Assembly (NCBI GenBank): GCA_008363385.1
Contig: RHKY01000011.1
Coordinates: 1-64,000 of the forward strand
Direction: 5' to 3'
DNA from: Acidobacteriota bacterium
GTDB lineage: Bacteria; Acidobacteriota; Thermoanaerobaculia; UBA5066
DNA: 64,000 nt
Shown here: positions 53,882 to 63,312 of the stretch, piece by piece
Numbering within the stretch: the stretch's first letter is position 1
Layout: each line of letters starts with the position of its first letter
Program-made: the position numbers and the translations under genes
The notes under the pieces: generated by a model
What the model saw: the letters and a program-made list of their open reading frames with translations, nothing else
Databases searched by the model: none
What the model was told of the DNA's origin: nothing

Positions 53882-56098
53882 GTGATGCGCCGAACCCGCC
53901 TTGCGCCACCCGCCGCCCTCCTCGCCCTCTCCCTGTTCGCCCTCCTGCCGGCATCTGCCCTCCGGGCCGACGAGGGGCAGTGGCCGCCGCACGTCCTGGG
54001 GAGCCTGGGCGAGGGCTGGTGGAAGGAGATGGCCGGGCGCGGCCTCTCCCTCTCCTCCACGGACCTGTGGGACGGGAAGGGGGGCGGCCTCCTGACGGCC
54101 GTCGCCGCGATCAGCGGCTGCACGGCCTCGTTCGTGTCGCCGGACGGGCTCCTCGTGACGAACCACCACTGCGCCTTCGGGGCGATCCAGCTCGCCTCGA
54201 CGCCCGAGAAGAACTACCTCCGCGACGGCTTCGTGGCGCGGAGCCGCGCCGAGGAGGTCCCGGCCCGGGGCGGTGCCTCGCGCGTCCTCGTCCTCTCCTC
54301 GATCACCGACGTGACGGAGCGGGTGCGCGGCCCGAAGAGCCCGTTCGCGAGGGCGAGGACCGACCTCGCCCGGCACCAGGCCGTCGAGCGGTCGCGCAAG
54401 GAGGTCGTCGCCGAGTGCGAGCGGAAGCCCGACCGGCGCTGCGCGGTCGCCCCGTTCTTCGACGGGCTCGAGTACCGGCTCATGGAGCAGGTGGAGCTGA
54501 AGGACGTCCGGCTCGTCTTCGCCCCGCCGCGGGCGGTCGGGGACTTCGGCGGCGAGGAGGACAACTTCCGCTGGCCCCGGCACACGGGGGACTTCGCCTT
54601 CCTGCGCGCCTACGTGGCCCCGGACGGCCGCCCCGCCGAGCACGCCGCGGCGAACGTCCCGTACCGGCCGAAGGCGTGGATCCGGGTCTCGCCGGACGGG
54701 GTCTCCGACGGGGCCCTCGTGATGATCGGCGGCTACCCGGGACGCACGCAGCGGTACCTCACGGCCTCGGCCGTCGAGAACATGGAGCGCTGGTTCTACC
54801 CGCTCCGGTCGAGGACCTTCTCGGAGCTGATCGGGGTCCTCGAGGCCGAGGCGAAGGCGGACCCGGCGGTGGCCCTGAAGGTGGCCTCGGCGGTCAAGAG
54901 CTACGGCAACGCCGAGACGAACGCCCGCGGGCAGGTCGAGGGGCTGGCCCGCAACCGGACCGCCGAGAAGGCGCGCACCGAGGAGAGGGAGCTCGCAGCG
55001 TTCCTCGCCTCGCAAAAGGACCTCCCCGGCGAGCTCTCGGCCGCCCCGGCCGAGCTGGAGAAGCTGCTGGCGCTGGAGCGCGAGGGGCAGGAGAGGCGCT
55101 TCTTCCTCGCCGAGGTCGAGAGGCTGCCGGGGTACCTCGGCTCGGCGCTCTCCGCCGTGCGCCGGGCCAACGAGCGGAGGAAGCCCGACCTGGACCGCGA
55201 GGCCGGTTTCCAGGACCGGGACCTCGACCGGGCGAAGAGCCGCGAGCAGGACCTCTCGCGCACGCTCGCCCCGCAGGCGACGCGGAAGGTCCTCGCCCGG
55301 CTCGTCGAGAAGGCGATGGCCGCGGGCGGCGCCGAGCGGACCCGCGCCTTCGACGCGGCCTTCGGGGCGGAGGCCACGTCCGCCTCGATCGAGACGGCCC
55401 TGGCCGGCTGGGACGCCCGGACCCGCCTGTCCGAGGAGGCCGTCCGGCTCTCGAACCTCGCGGCCACCGCGGACGCCCTCGCCGCGCAGGACGACCCGTA
55501 CGTGAAGCTCGCGATCGCGCTCGAGGGGGAGCTCGCTGCGCTCCGCGAGAAGGCCGACGAGAGGGCCGGCGCCCTCCTCGTCTGGCGGCCGCGGTACCTC
55601 TCGGCGCTGAAGGCCCTCCGCGAGTCGAAGGGCAAGGCCGTCTACCCCGACGCCAACGGGACGCTGCGCGTGGCGTTCGCCGAGGTGAAGGGCTACTCGC
55701 CCCGCGAGGCCGTCCTCTACACCCCCCGGACGACGCTCGCCGGGGTCCTCCAGAAGGAGAGGGGCGTCGAGCCGTTCGCCACGCCCGCGAGGATCCTCGA
55801 GAAGGCCCGCGCCCGCGACTTCGGCCGCTGGGCCGACGCCTCCCTCGGCAGCGTCCCGGTCGGCTTCCTGACGAACGGCGACACGACGGGCGGCAACTCC
55901 GGCAGCCCGACGATGAACGGCAAGGGGGAGCTGGTCGGCCTCAACTTCGACCGGGTCTGGGAGAACGTCGCGGGTGACTTCGGCTGGAGCGCCGAGGTCT
56001 CGCGGAACGTGAACGTGGACGTCCGCTACGCCCTCTGGCTGATCGACCGGGTGGAGGGGGCGCGGGGGCTCCTCGAGGAGCTCCTCGGCGGGCGCTGA
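53882..56098 (+). CDS. S46 family dipeptidyl-peptidase
   Basis: 738 residues from GTG 53882 (ATG 53885 is the next codon). Signal peptide ending ALRAD (about 29). Chymotrypsin-fold catalytic residues: His in LLVTNHHCAFG (His96), Asp in the EEDNFRWPRHTGDF region, Ser in GGNSGSPTMNGKGELVG. A long helical domain (about 250-560) sits between the barrel halves, as in DPP7/DPP11. The residue after FD in LNFDRVWE is Arg, which by my recollection marks DPP11-type enzymes cutting after Asp/Glu. Periplasmic peptide use is the likely role. Confidence 0.92.
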   Translation: MMRRTRLAPPAALLALSLFALLPASALRADEGQWPPHVLGSLGEGWWKEMAGRGLSLSSTDLWDGKGGGLLTAVAAISGCTASFVSPDGLLVTNHHCAFGAIQLASTPEKNYLRDGFVARSRAEEVPARGGASRVLVLSSITDVTERVRGPKSPFARARTDLARHQAVERSRKEVVAECERKPDRRCAVAPFFDGLEYRLMEQVELKDVRLVFAPPRAVGDFGGEEDNFRWPRHTGDFAFLRAYVAPDGRPAEHAAANVPYRPKAWIRVSPDGVSDGALVMIGGYPGRTQRYLTASAVENMERWFYPLRSRTFSELIGVLEAEAKADPAVALKVASAVKSYGNAETNARGQVEGLARNRTAEKARTEERELAAFLASQKDLPGELSAAPAELEKLLALEREGQERRFFLAEVERLPGYLGSALSAVRRANERRKPDLDREAGFQDRDLDRAKSREQDLSRTLAPQATRKVLARLVEKAMAAGGAERTRAFDAAFGAEATSASIETALAGWDARTRLSEEAVRLSNLAATADALAAQDDPYVKLAIALEGELAALREKADERAGALLVWRPRYLSALKALRESKGKAVYPDANGTLRVAFAEVKGYSPREAVLYTPRTTLAGVLQKERGVEPFATPARILEKARARDFGRWADASLGSVPVGFLTNGDTTGGNSGSPTMNGKGELVGLNFDRVWENVAGDFGWSAEVSRNVNVDVRYALWLIDRVEGARGLLEELLGGR

Positions 56099-56112
56099 GG
56101 GCCGGCGGACGG

Positions 56113-56141
56113 GCCCGGCCCGGGAATCCCCCGGGCCGGGC
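56113..56141. terminator. Bidirectional terminator between S46 and fasciclin genes
   Basis: A 12-bp perfect stem, GCCCGGCCCGGG (56113-56124) with CCCGGGCCGGGC (56130-56141), loop AATCC, between convergent genes. Confidence 0.65.
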
Positions 56142-56154
56142 GGCCCCCTCGGGG

Positions 56155-56646
56155 TCACTTCGGCATCAGGACCGCGTCGACGACGTGGATGACGCCGTTG
56201 GAGGCCGGCACGTCCGGCTTGACGACGTTGGCCTGGTCGACCTTCAGCCCCTTCGTGGCGTCGATCTTCACGCGCCCGCCGTCGACCATGCTCAGGTCCT
56301 TCAGCATCTTCAGGTCCGCCGAGCCGGCGTTCCCCGCGAAGACGTGGTACGAGAGGACCTTCGCGAGCTTCGCCTTGTCCTTCATCAGGGCGTCGAGGTC
56401 GGCCTTCGGGACCTTGGCGAAGGCCTCGTCGGTCGGCGCGAAGACGGTGTAGGGCCCCGGCCCCTTCAGGACGCCGACGAGCCCGGCGGTCTCGACCGCC
56501 TTGACGAGCGTCTTGAAGCTGCCGGCCGCCACGGCGGTGTCGACGACGTCCTTCTGCTGGGCCGCGGCGGGCGCGGCGGCGGCGAGAGCGACGAAGGCCG
56601 TGGCCGCGACGAGCCCGGCGAGTCGTCCGGTGCGACGAAGCTGCAT
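56155..56646 (-). CDS. Secreted fasciclin (FAS1) domain protein
   Basis: 163 residues from ATG 56646 with GGAGGGG upstream. Signal peptide ending AAAQQ (about 29), then one FAS1 domain filling the mature protein: [45 protein letters not shown] and [13 protein letters not shown] at the end. Usually an adhesive or cell-surface protein. It lies 122 bp after the dehydrogenase beta gene and is probably separately expressed. Confidence 0.93.
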   Translation of the reverse strand: MQLRRTGRLAGLVAATAFVALAAAAPAAAQQKDVVDTAVAAGSFKTLVKAVETAGLVGVLKGPGPYTVFAPTDEAFAKVPKADLDALMKDKAKLAKVLSYHVFAGNAGSADLKMLKDLSMVDGGRVKIDATKGLKVDQANVVKPDVPASNGVIHVVDAVLMPK

Positions 56647-56768
56647 GGTTCCCCTCCTGCTTTCCGGGCCGGGTCCGCCGGCCCCGGGACGTATGGGGAA
56701 TCCAAACTCCGGATTCGGGTACCCGCCATGACGCCCGTCATGCCCGGAGCGGGATCGCGGGGAATGCC

Positions 56769-57926
56769 CTACCTCAGGGCCTCGGCCCGGGCGAACGGCC
56801 GGGTGGGCGACAGCTCCTCCAGCGTCTCGCGGTCCTCGGCCGTCAGGCGCGACGTGACCAGGCGCGAGAGGAGCGCCCCGACCCCCGGCCCCAGCATGTA
56901 GCCCTGCCCGCACATCCCGACGGCGTGGACCATCCCTGGCAGCTCCGGGGCGGTCCCGACGATCGGCGAGCCGTCCGGCGTCATCGGGTAGAGGCCGCGC
57001 CAGGTCCGCCGCACCCGCAGGTTCGACAGGCGCGGGACGAGGTCGACCATCCGGCGGGCGATCATCGGCAGGTAGCTCGACGTCTCGCGCCGGTCGGTCC
57101 CGACGACCGGCGGCTCGGGGGTGATGCAGAAGACGACCTGCCCCGGCCTGTGCTGGTAGAAGTAGTAGTTCTTCGACCCCGGCGCGGGCCGGATGTCGAC
57201 GAGCATCGTCGGAAGGAAGGGCGCCACGGGCTCGGTGATCCCCGCCTCGTGGCTGTCGGGGACGACGGGCACGTCGAGCCCGCCCCCCTGCGCCACCGTC
57301 CGGGCCCACGGTCCGCCGGCGTTGACGACCGTCTCGGTGGCGTAGCCTCCCTTGTCGGTCCGGACCCCGACGACCTTCCCCTTGCGCCGGATGACCCCGG
57401 TGACCCGCTCGCCGAACCGGAAGGTCACGCCGAGCCGCCGGGCCTCGCGGTGGAACGCGACGGACGACAGGAGCGGAGAGGCCGAGCCGTCCCCGGGCGA
57501 GAAGGTGCCGCCGAGGAGCCCCTCGGGGTTCAGGCAGGGGATCCGCGACAGGAGCGCCTCGCGGCCGACCCAGTCGATGTCCAGGCCGTACCGCTTCTGC
57601 ACCGCCAGGAGCTCCTTCAGCGTCCGCTCCTCCTCGGGCCGGTAGGCCACGAAGCAGTAGCCCCCCTGCTGCCACTCGATCTCGTGGCCGTGGGCCTCCT
57701 TCCACGTCGAGAAGACGCGGATCGAGTCGAGGCAGAGCCGGATCTTGGCGGGTGCGGAGTGCGTGGCGCGGATGCCGCCGATGGCGGCCTTGTTGCTTCC
57801 CTGCCCGGGGCTCGGGAACTGGTCGACGACGAGCGTCCTCACGCCCGCGCGGGCCAGCTCGACGGCGGCCGGCAGGCCCACGCTCCCCGCGCCGACGACG
57901 ACGGCGTCGAAGGTCTGCGTCGTCAT
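56769..57926 (-). CDS. FAD-dependent amino-acid/amine dehydrogenase, beta (DAO) subunit
   Basis: 385 residues. N-terminal FAD Rossmann motif [20 protein letters not shown]-type sites [14 protein letters not shown] and [10 protein letters not shown], and the C-terminal FAD motif [14 protein letters not shown]. It resembles HcnC/SoxB/D-amino-acid dehydrogenase beta subunits that oxidise glycine, sarcosine, proline or opines. Its ATG overlaps the alpha-subunit stop by one base (TGATG), so the two are made together. Confidence 0.88.
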   Translation of the reverse strand: MTTQTFDAVVVGAGSVGLPAAVELARAGVRTLVVDQFPSPGQGSNKAAIGGIRATHSAPAKIRLCLDSIRVFSTWKEAHGHEIEWQQGGYCFVAYRPEEERTLKELLAVQKRYGLDIDWVGREALLSRIPCLNPEGLLGGTFSPGDGSASPLLSSVAFHREARRLGVTFRFGERVTGVIRRKGKVVGVRTDKGGYATETVVNAGGPWARTVAQGGGLDVPVVPDSHEAGITEPVAPFLPTMLVDIRPAPGSKNYYFYQHRPGQVVFCITPEPPVVGTDRRETSSYLPMIARRMVDLVPRLSNLRVRRTWRGLYPMTPDGSPIVGTAPELPGMVHAVGMCGQGYMLGPGVGALLSRLVTSRLTAEDRETLEELSPTRPFARAEALR

Positions 57927-60061
57927 CACAGGCCTCCCGTGTGCGCGTCGGTGGCGTGCGGCGAGGGGGCTTCCGGCTCCGGCCCCTCGCCCGACTCGAC
58001 GCCCGCGAAGGCGCCGAGGGGGACCTCCATGAAGAGCGGGCGCCGGACCGGCGGGGTGACCTCCGACGGCGGGACGCCCTCCTCGCGGAAGAGGCGGAGG
58101 ATGAGGCTCGGGCAGGTCTTCCCGCCGCAGGCCCCCATCCCGGCGCGGGTGGCGGCCTTGAGGTGGTTGAAGTCGCGCGCCCCCTCGCGGATCAGCTTCC
58201 GGAGCTCCCCGGCGGTCACCCGCTCGCACCGGCAGACGACGTCGTCGTCGTCGAGGCGCTCCACCCACTCCCCCGCCGGCTCCGTCACCCACGGCTGCTG
58301 CACGCGGATCCCGGCGATCCGCTTGGAGATCGACCGCGGCGCGCGGACCTTCACGAGGAGCGCCCGGTCGGCGAACCTCGGCTCGCGGACGCGGACGACC
58401 TCCACGTTCCCCAGCTCCATCCCCTCCGTGTCGAGGACGGTCACCACGTCGCCCGCCCGGATCGAGGAGGCCGCGAACTCGTACGGCAGCGTGACGAGCG
58501 CCGTGTCGGGGCCCTCCTTGCGGAAGTCCACGAGCGTCACCGCCAGCCCCGGGCAGACCGCCACGCACTTCTCGCAGGCGTTGCACGCCTCGCCCCGGAA
58601 CTCGGGGAGGCCCATCAGGTCCCCCCCCTCGATGACGATGGCGTGCTGCGGGCAGATCGTCGTGCAGGGGTTGCAGGGGATCTCCTGGGCGCAGTGGAAG
58701 ACCGGGAAGACCCCCTTTTCGTCCTCGGGGATCTCCTCGGTGACGGCGGCGCCGGGGCGCGACTTCAGGACCTCGGCCGTCCGGTGCCACTCGGGCGGCA
58801 CCTCGCCGACGTCGCGCCCGAGGGCGCGCGCGATCTCCAGCCCCCGGATCCGCCCCGTGAACATCGCCGCCGAGGCCTCGGCGATCTCCTCGGAGTCCCC
58901 CGCGGCCCACGTCAGCAGGCCGTACTCCTTCGCCTTTCGCGTGAACTCGTCCACGGGCTCGAGGCCGACCGCCACGAGGACCGTGTCGCACGGGAAGGTC
59001 TTCTCCGTCCCGGGGATCGGGCGCCAGGAGGCGTCGATGGCCGCGATCGTGACCGACTCGACCTCCTCCTTCCCGTTGGCCGAGAGGATCGTGTGCGAGA
59101 CGTGGATCGGGACGCCCATCCGGACGAGCTTGTCCTTGTGGACCTTGTAGCCGCCGCAGTCGGGCAGCGCCTCGCAGAGGCCCGCCACCTCGATCCCGGC
59201 CTGCAGCGCGTGGTAGGCCGCGATGAGGCCGACGTTCCCGCCGCCGACCACGAATAGCCGCCCCGCCGCCCGGACCAGGTCGCGGTTGACGAGCGTCTGG
59301 AACGCGCCGGCGCCGTAGACGCCCGGGAGCGTGTTCCCCCGGAAGACGAGCGACCTCTCGCGCGCCCCCGCCGCCACCAGGAGCGCCTGCGGGGAGACGA
59401 CGACGTACCGCCCGTCGCGGAGGACCCCCACCTTGCGGTCCGAGAAGACCGAGAGCGCCGTCGTCGAGAGCCAGACCTTGACGTTCTCGAAGGCGGCGAC
59501 CTCGTTCGCCAGGCGCGTCGCGATGTCGATCCCGCGGGTCCCCGCGTGGCAGGCGTCGGTCGAGCCGAAGAACTTGTGCGTCTGCAGGACCAGCTTGCCA
59601 CCGAGGCTCTGCTTGTCGTCCACGACGAGCGTCCTCACCCCGGCCTTCCCCAGCTCCAGCGCGGCCGAGAGCCCCGCCGGCCCGCCGCCGATGACGAGGC
59701 ACTCGACCTCCACCGTCTCGACGTCGCGGAAGGACACCGGCCGGCCGGCTTCCGGCAGCTCCGGCAGCCCCTCCAGCGGCTCGACGGCCATCCCGTCGAC
59801 GACCGGCGTCATGCAGGACTTCACGGCCAGGCCGTCGGCGATCACGGTGCACTGCGCGCACTGGCCGTTGGCGCAGAAGATCCCCTGCGGCGAGCCGTCC
59901 TTGGCGTGGTGGCCGAAGACCCGGACGCCGTTGGCGAAGAGGGCGCTCGACAGGACGTCCCCCTCCCGGGCGGGGAGGCGCTCGCCCTTCCAGGTGAAGC
60001 CGATCTCGGCCCTCGCCGGGACCGGCAGGACCGGGTGCTCACGGATCCGGAAGTCCGTCAC
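57926..60061 (-). CDS. Multi-cofactor dehydrogenase alpha subunit (Fer2_4-FAD/NAD-2x[4Fe-4S]-BFD fusion)
   Basis: 711 residues. Order: Fer2_4-type [2Fe-2S] domain (about 10-105; [18 protein letters not shown]), pyridine-nucleotide-disulfide-type FAD domain (about 118-425; [31 protein letters not shown]), a two-cluster ferredoxin (about 455-515; [22 protein letters not shown]) and a BFD-like [2Fe-2S] domain (about 595-655; [15 protein letters not shown]). It joins HcnA-like and HcnB-like parts and adds a ferredoxin. It passes electrons from the beta subunit's amine oxidation. GTG 60061 has GAGGAGAG upstream. Confidence 0.88.
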   Translation of the reverse strand: MTDFRIREHPVLPVPARAEIGFTWKGERLPAREGDVLSSALFANGVRVFGHHAKDGSPQGIFCANGQCAQCTVIADGLAVKSCMTPVVDGMAVEPLEGLPELPEAGRPVSFRDVETVEVECLVIGGGPAGLSAALELGKAGVRTLVVDDKQSLGGKLVLQTHKFFGSTDACHAGTRGIDIATRLANEVAAFENVKVWLSTTALSVFSDRKVGVLRDGRYVVVSPQALLVAAGARERSLVFRGNTLPGVYGAGAFQTLVNRDLVRAAGRLFVVGGGNVGLIAAYHALQAGIEVAGLCEALPDCGGYKVHKDKLVRMGVPIHVSHTILSANGKEEVESVTIAAIDASWRPIPGTEKTFPCDTVLVAVGLEPVDEFTRKAKEYGLLTWAAGDSEEIAEASAAMFTGRIRGLEIARALGRDVGEVPPEWHRTAEVLKSRPGAAVTEEIPEDEKGVFPVFHCAQEIPCNPCTTICPQHAIVIEGGDLMGLPEFRGEACNACEKCVAVCPGLAVTLVDFRKEGPDTALVTLPYEFAASSIRAGDVVTVLDTEGMELGNVEVVRVREPRFADRALLVKVRAPRSISKRIAGIRVQQPWVTEPAGEWVERLDDDDVVCRCERVTAGELRKLIREGARDFNHLKAATRAGMGACGGKTCPSLILRLFREEGVPPSEVTPPVRRPLFMEVPLGAFAGVESGEGPEPEAPSPHATDAHTGGL

Positions 60062-60168
60062 GGACTCTCCTCGCGGGGGCCCGGCTGACGGGGCCTCCGG
60101 ACGGAGGTTACGGCCCGCAACGGCGCCCCGGACCCTCCTGATGCATCGGGATCAGCGCCTGGGCACGT

Positions 60169-60187
60169 CCGGCTCATCCGGAGCCGG
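60169..60187 (-). terminator. Hairpin after the aminotransferase gene
   Basis: CCGGCTC-N5-GAGCCGG, 7-bp stem, in the 154-bp gap before the dehydrogenase operon; no T-run. Confidence 0.3.
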
Positions 60188-60215
60188 GAGCCGGTCCGCC
60201 CCTGCGAACGGAGCC

Positions 60216-61442
60216 CTACGCGAGCCCGCGAGCCTTCCGGTAGGCCGGGAGCGCGGCCGCGAGGATCGCGACCGAGGCGCGGAGGTCGGCTTCCTTGAGG
60301 ACGTACGCGATCCTCACCTCGTCCTTCCCCAGCCCCGGCGTCAGGTAGAAGCCGGGCGCGGGCGCCACCATGACCGTGGCGCCGTCGAGCTGGAAGTCGG
60401 TCAGGAGCCAGCGGGCGAACTCCTCGCTGTCGTCCACGGGGAGGCGCGCGACGAAGTAGAAGGCCCCCTCGGGCTTCCGGAGGAAGACGCCGGGGAGCTT
60501 CGTCAGCCCCTCGAAGAGGAGGTCGCGGCGGGACTGGTACTCGGTCACGACGCCCGCGACGTACTCCGGGCCGAGGGCGGCGGCGCCCGGCGCGATCCAC
60601 TGGGCGAGCCCGGGAGGCGAGAGGCGCCCCTGCGCCATGTGGAGGCAGGCGCGGTAGACGTCGGCGTTGCGGGTGGCGAGCGCCCCGAGCCGGATGCCGC
60701 AGGCGCTGTACCGCTTGGAGAGGGAGTCGACCATCACGACGAGGTCGTCGTACCCCGGGAGGGTGAGGGCCGAGACAGCCGTCGTCCCGTCGTAGACGAA
60801 CTCCCGGTAGACCTCGTCGCTGACGAGGAAGAGGCCGTGGTCGCGGCAGAAGGCCGCGACCGCGGAGAGCTCGTCCTTCGAGTAGACCGTCCCGGTCGGG
60901 TTGTTCGGGTTGCAGAGGACGACGAGTCGCGTCCGGGGCGTGAGCTTCGCCTCCCACGCCTCCCGCGCCGGCAGGTGGAAGCCGTCCTCGCCCCGCGTGA
61001 CGACCGGGACGAGCGTGATCCCGGCCATCGTCGCGAAGGAGCGGTAGTTCGTGTAGAAGGGCTCGACGAGGAGCGCCTCGTCCCCCGGGTCCGTGCAGGC
61101 CATGAAGGCGAACTGGACCGCCTCGCTCCCGCCGGTCGTGGCGATCAGCTCGCCCTTGCCGAGGGAGAGCCCCATCCGTCCGTAGTAGCCGACGAGGAAG
61201 TCGAGGTACTCCGCCGTCCCCTGGGACGCCGTGTAGGCGTAGACGGGGTCCTTCAGCTCGTGGAGGCGCGCCCGCATCGGCGCCGGGGTCTCGAGGTCCG
61301 GCTGTCCGATGTTCAGGTGGTAGACCCGGACCCCCCGCCGCCGGGCCTCGTCGGCGTGGGGCATCAGCTTCCGGATCGGCGAGGGGGGCATCTCCTCCCC
61401 GCGGCGGGAGAGGCGGGGAGCGGTGCGGGTCACGGCGCTCAT
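60216..61442 (-). CDS. Class I/II PLP-dependent aminotransferase
   Basis: 408 residues from ATG 61442. Fold-type I motifs: YHLNIGQPDLETP, YTASQGTAEY, NPNNPTGTVYSKDEL, VSDEVYREFVYDG, PLP lysine in SLSKRYSACGIRLG and the substrate arginine in DEVRIAYV. It looks like an aspartate/alanine-type family member; substrate uncertain. No Shine-Dalgarno; TAACCT lies 7 nt upstream of the ATG. It is next to the amino-acid dehydrogenase operon, which fits amino-acid catabolism. Confidence 0.9.
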   Translation of the reverse strand: MSAVTRTAPRLSRRGEEMPPSPIRKLMPHADEARRRGVRVYHLNIGQPDLETPAPMRARLHELKDPVYAYTASQGTAEYLDFLVGYYGRMGLSLGKGELIATTGGSEAVQFAFMACTDPGDEALLVEPFYTNYRSFATMAGITLVPVVTRGEDGFHLPAREAWEAKLTPRTRLVVLCNPNNPTGTVYSKDELSAVAAFCRDHGLFLVSDEVYREFVYDGTTAVSALTLPGYDDLVVMVDSLSKRYSACGIRLGALATRNADVYRACLHMAQGRLSPPGLAQWIAPGAAALGPEYVAGVVTEYQSRRDLLFEGLTKLPGVFLRKPEGAFYFVARLPVDDSEEFARWLLTDFQLDGATVMVAPAPGFYLTPGLGKDEVRIAYVLKEADLRASVAILAAALPAYRKARGLA

Positions 61443-61449
61443 GGGGGTC

Positions 61450-61455
61450 AGGTTA
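61450..61455 (-). promoter_or_regulatory. TAACCT -10 candidate, leaderless aminotransferase
   Basis: TAACCT, seven bases, then ATG 61442. The divergent gene has CAGAAT at 61487-61492. Confidence 0.3.
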
Positions 61456-61514
61456 GCACCGGGGCGCGCCGGGGGGGCGTCCGTGACAGAATCAGTAATC
61501 CGTCGGAGGTCCTC

Positions 61515-62366
61515 ATGAGCCGGCCCCGCCCCACCCCGACCGCCCTCCTCACCGCGGCGCTCGTCGTCCTGGCCGCGGCTCTCCTCTCCCCCCTCTCCGC
61601 CCAGGAGGACCACCCCTACGTCGTGGTCCTGACGTCGGGAGAGACGGTCAAGGCGATGCAGAAGCCGACCGTCCAGGGGAAGCTCGCCCTCGTCCTCCTC
61701 TGGCCGGAGGGGGAGCGCTCGACCGTGCCGGTCTCGAAGATCGACTGGCCCGCGACCGAGAAGGCCAACGCCGGCCCGAAGCCGACGCCCACGATCTCGT
61801 CGTGGGACCGCGCCAACCTGGCCGGGGAGGAGTCCCTCAAGGGCGTGGCGAAGTCGACGAAGGTGGACGACGACAAGGCGACGTCCAAGCACACCGACTA
61901 CGGGAAGATCAAGGGCGCCGACGGCACCGAGGTCGTCGTCCAGTCGGACGCCACGGGGCTCTCGGCCGACTCGGTCCTCAAGCACGTGCAGCTGACGAAC
62001 CTCGTCGTGGACCGCTGGTGCGACGCCACGCTGACCTTCCGGAACGTCTCCAGCTGGAGGGTGAAGAAGATCCGGGTCCACCTCGAGGTCCCGATGCACC
62101 GGCAGGACGGCGAGGTGGAGCTCGTCCGCCCCACGACGCACTCGCTCCCCGACCTGATGCCGGGGCACGAGGCGCGCCTGAGGATCTCCGTCAGCTGCTA
62201 CGGCCCGGTCGACGAGCGGGTCACGGTCAAGGACGTCACGGGGTCCCTGACGCAGGCCTACTCGGTCGGCGAGGTCCCGGCCTGGCCGGAAGGAGTCCCG
62301 ACCCCCGGCCCGACCAAGGCCGCCCCCCGCCCGACCGCCGCCCCGGCATCCGGCAAGAAGGGCTGA
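61515..62366 (+). CDS. Secreted protein of unknown function
   Basis: 283 residues from ATG 61515 with GGAGG upstream. Signal peptide ending LSAQ (about 29). A small beta domain follows (HPYVVVLTSGETVKAM, GKLALVLLWPEGERSTVPV), a charged linker, then a beta-sandwich (about 150-250; DATLTFRNVSSWRVKKIRVHL) resembling FxLYD/DUF3426-like domains, and a Pro/Ala/Thr-rich tail. No family is firmly recognised. Confidence 0.75.
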   Translation: MSRPRPTPTALLTAALVVLAAALLSPLSAQEDHPYVVVLTSGETVKAMQKPTVQGKLALVLLWPEGERSTVPVSKIDWPATEKANAGPKPTPTISSWDRANLAGEESLKGVAKSTKVDDDKATSKHTDYGKIKGADGTEVVVQSDATGLSADSVLKHVQLTNLVVDRWCDATLTFRNVSSWRVKKIRVHLEVPMHRQDGEVELVRPTTHSLPDLMPGHEARLRISVSCYGPVDERVTVKDVTGSLTQAYSVGEVPAWPEGVPTPGPTKAAPRPTAAPASGKKG

Positions 62367-62450
62367 GGAACCGCCCTCCCGTTGCCTCGGGAAGGCTCCG
62401 GGACCAAACTGCGCCGGGCGGGGGACCGCGGGGCGGAGGAGGAGGTCCCG

Positions 62451-63287
62451 ATGAGACGGTCCGGGTTCGTGGTGCTCCTCGCGGCGCTCGCCCTGGCGCT
62501 GCCGGCCTCGGCCGGCAAGCCCGTCTCGCGGGCCCAGCTCGCCGAGATGGCCCGGCAGAAGGTCGACACGGCCCTGATCGTCTCGCTCGTCGAGCAGGAC
62601 TGCGTCGACTTCGAGGTGACGGGCGAGAACCTGGCCGAGCTGTCGAAGGAGCTCCCGAAGGAGGTCCTGAGGGCGGCCATGGAGTGCCGCAAGGCCCGCC
62701 CGGCGCCGGCCACGGGCAAGCCCAAGGCGGCAGCCCCCGCACGGGCGCCGGAGGCGCCGCGGGCCGAGCCGAGGGCCGAGCGGCGCCCCGAGCCCGCGCC
62801 CGACCCCGACCGCTCGCCCGCGGGGAGGCTGCGGGTGGTCGAGACGAGGAAGCTCGGCGACGTCTGCTGCATCGACGAGCTGCGCTACCCCTGCGACGTC
62901 CCCGGCCAGGTCTGGGTCCAGACGCGCCACGCCTTCGGCCGGACCGAGCACCACACCCTGGACGTGAAGACCGGCCGCTTCACCGACGACCCGCCGCCCT
63001 GCACCAACCCGAGGACGAAGGTGACGAGCGACGAGGAGGGGCCGGCCGACTTCTCGCCGGACGGGAAGCACCAGATCGTCCGGAGCAGCGAGGAGTGCGG
63101 CTACATGGACGACAAGTGCCACCTCTCCCTCGACGGCCACCGCCTCTCGGTGGAGGGGGACGACGACTTCAAGTACCCGCAGTTCGTCTGGATCGACGGG
63201 ACCACCGTCTTCCTGACCAACTTCGGCGGGGTGGGCGGCGGCCCGGACGGGTTCTGGCTGCTGAAGCTCGCCCCGGACGCTCCCTGA
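62451..63287 (+). CDS. Secreted protein of unknown function
   Basis: 278 residues from ATG 62451 with GGAGGAGG upstream. Signal peptide ending ASAG (about 21). Then a helical segment (about 25-80; SRAQLAEMARQKVDTALIVSLVEQ is its start), a Pro/Ala/Arg linker, and a Cys-rich beta domain (about 125-278) with DVCCIDELRYPCDVPG and EECGYMDDKCHLSLDG, likely disulfide-bonded. No family recognised. It follows the 61515 gene by 84 bp in the same direction. Confidence 0.75.
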   Translation: MRRSGFVVLLAALALALPASAGKPVSRAQLAEMARQKVDTALIVSLVEQDCVDFEVTGENLAELSKELPKEVLRAAMECRKARPAPATGKPKAAAPARAPEAPRAEPRAERRPEPAPDPDRSPAGRLRVVETRKLGDVCCIDELRYPCDVPGQVWVQTRHAFGRTEHHTLDVKTGRFTDDPPPCTNPRTKVTSDEEGPADFSPDGKHQIVRSSEECGYMDDKCHLSLDGHRLSVEGDDDFKYPQFVWIDGTTVFLTNFGGVGGGPDGFWLLKLAPDAP

Positions 63288-63312
63288 GCCAGGCCCGCGG
63301 GAGCCCGGGACT

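Noticed and set aside
53813-56158. 781-codon minus-strand open frame
   Set aside because: Antisense of the S46 peptidase, low-complexity charged translation.
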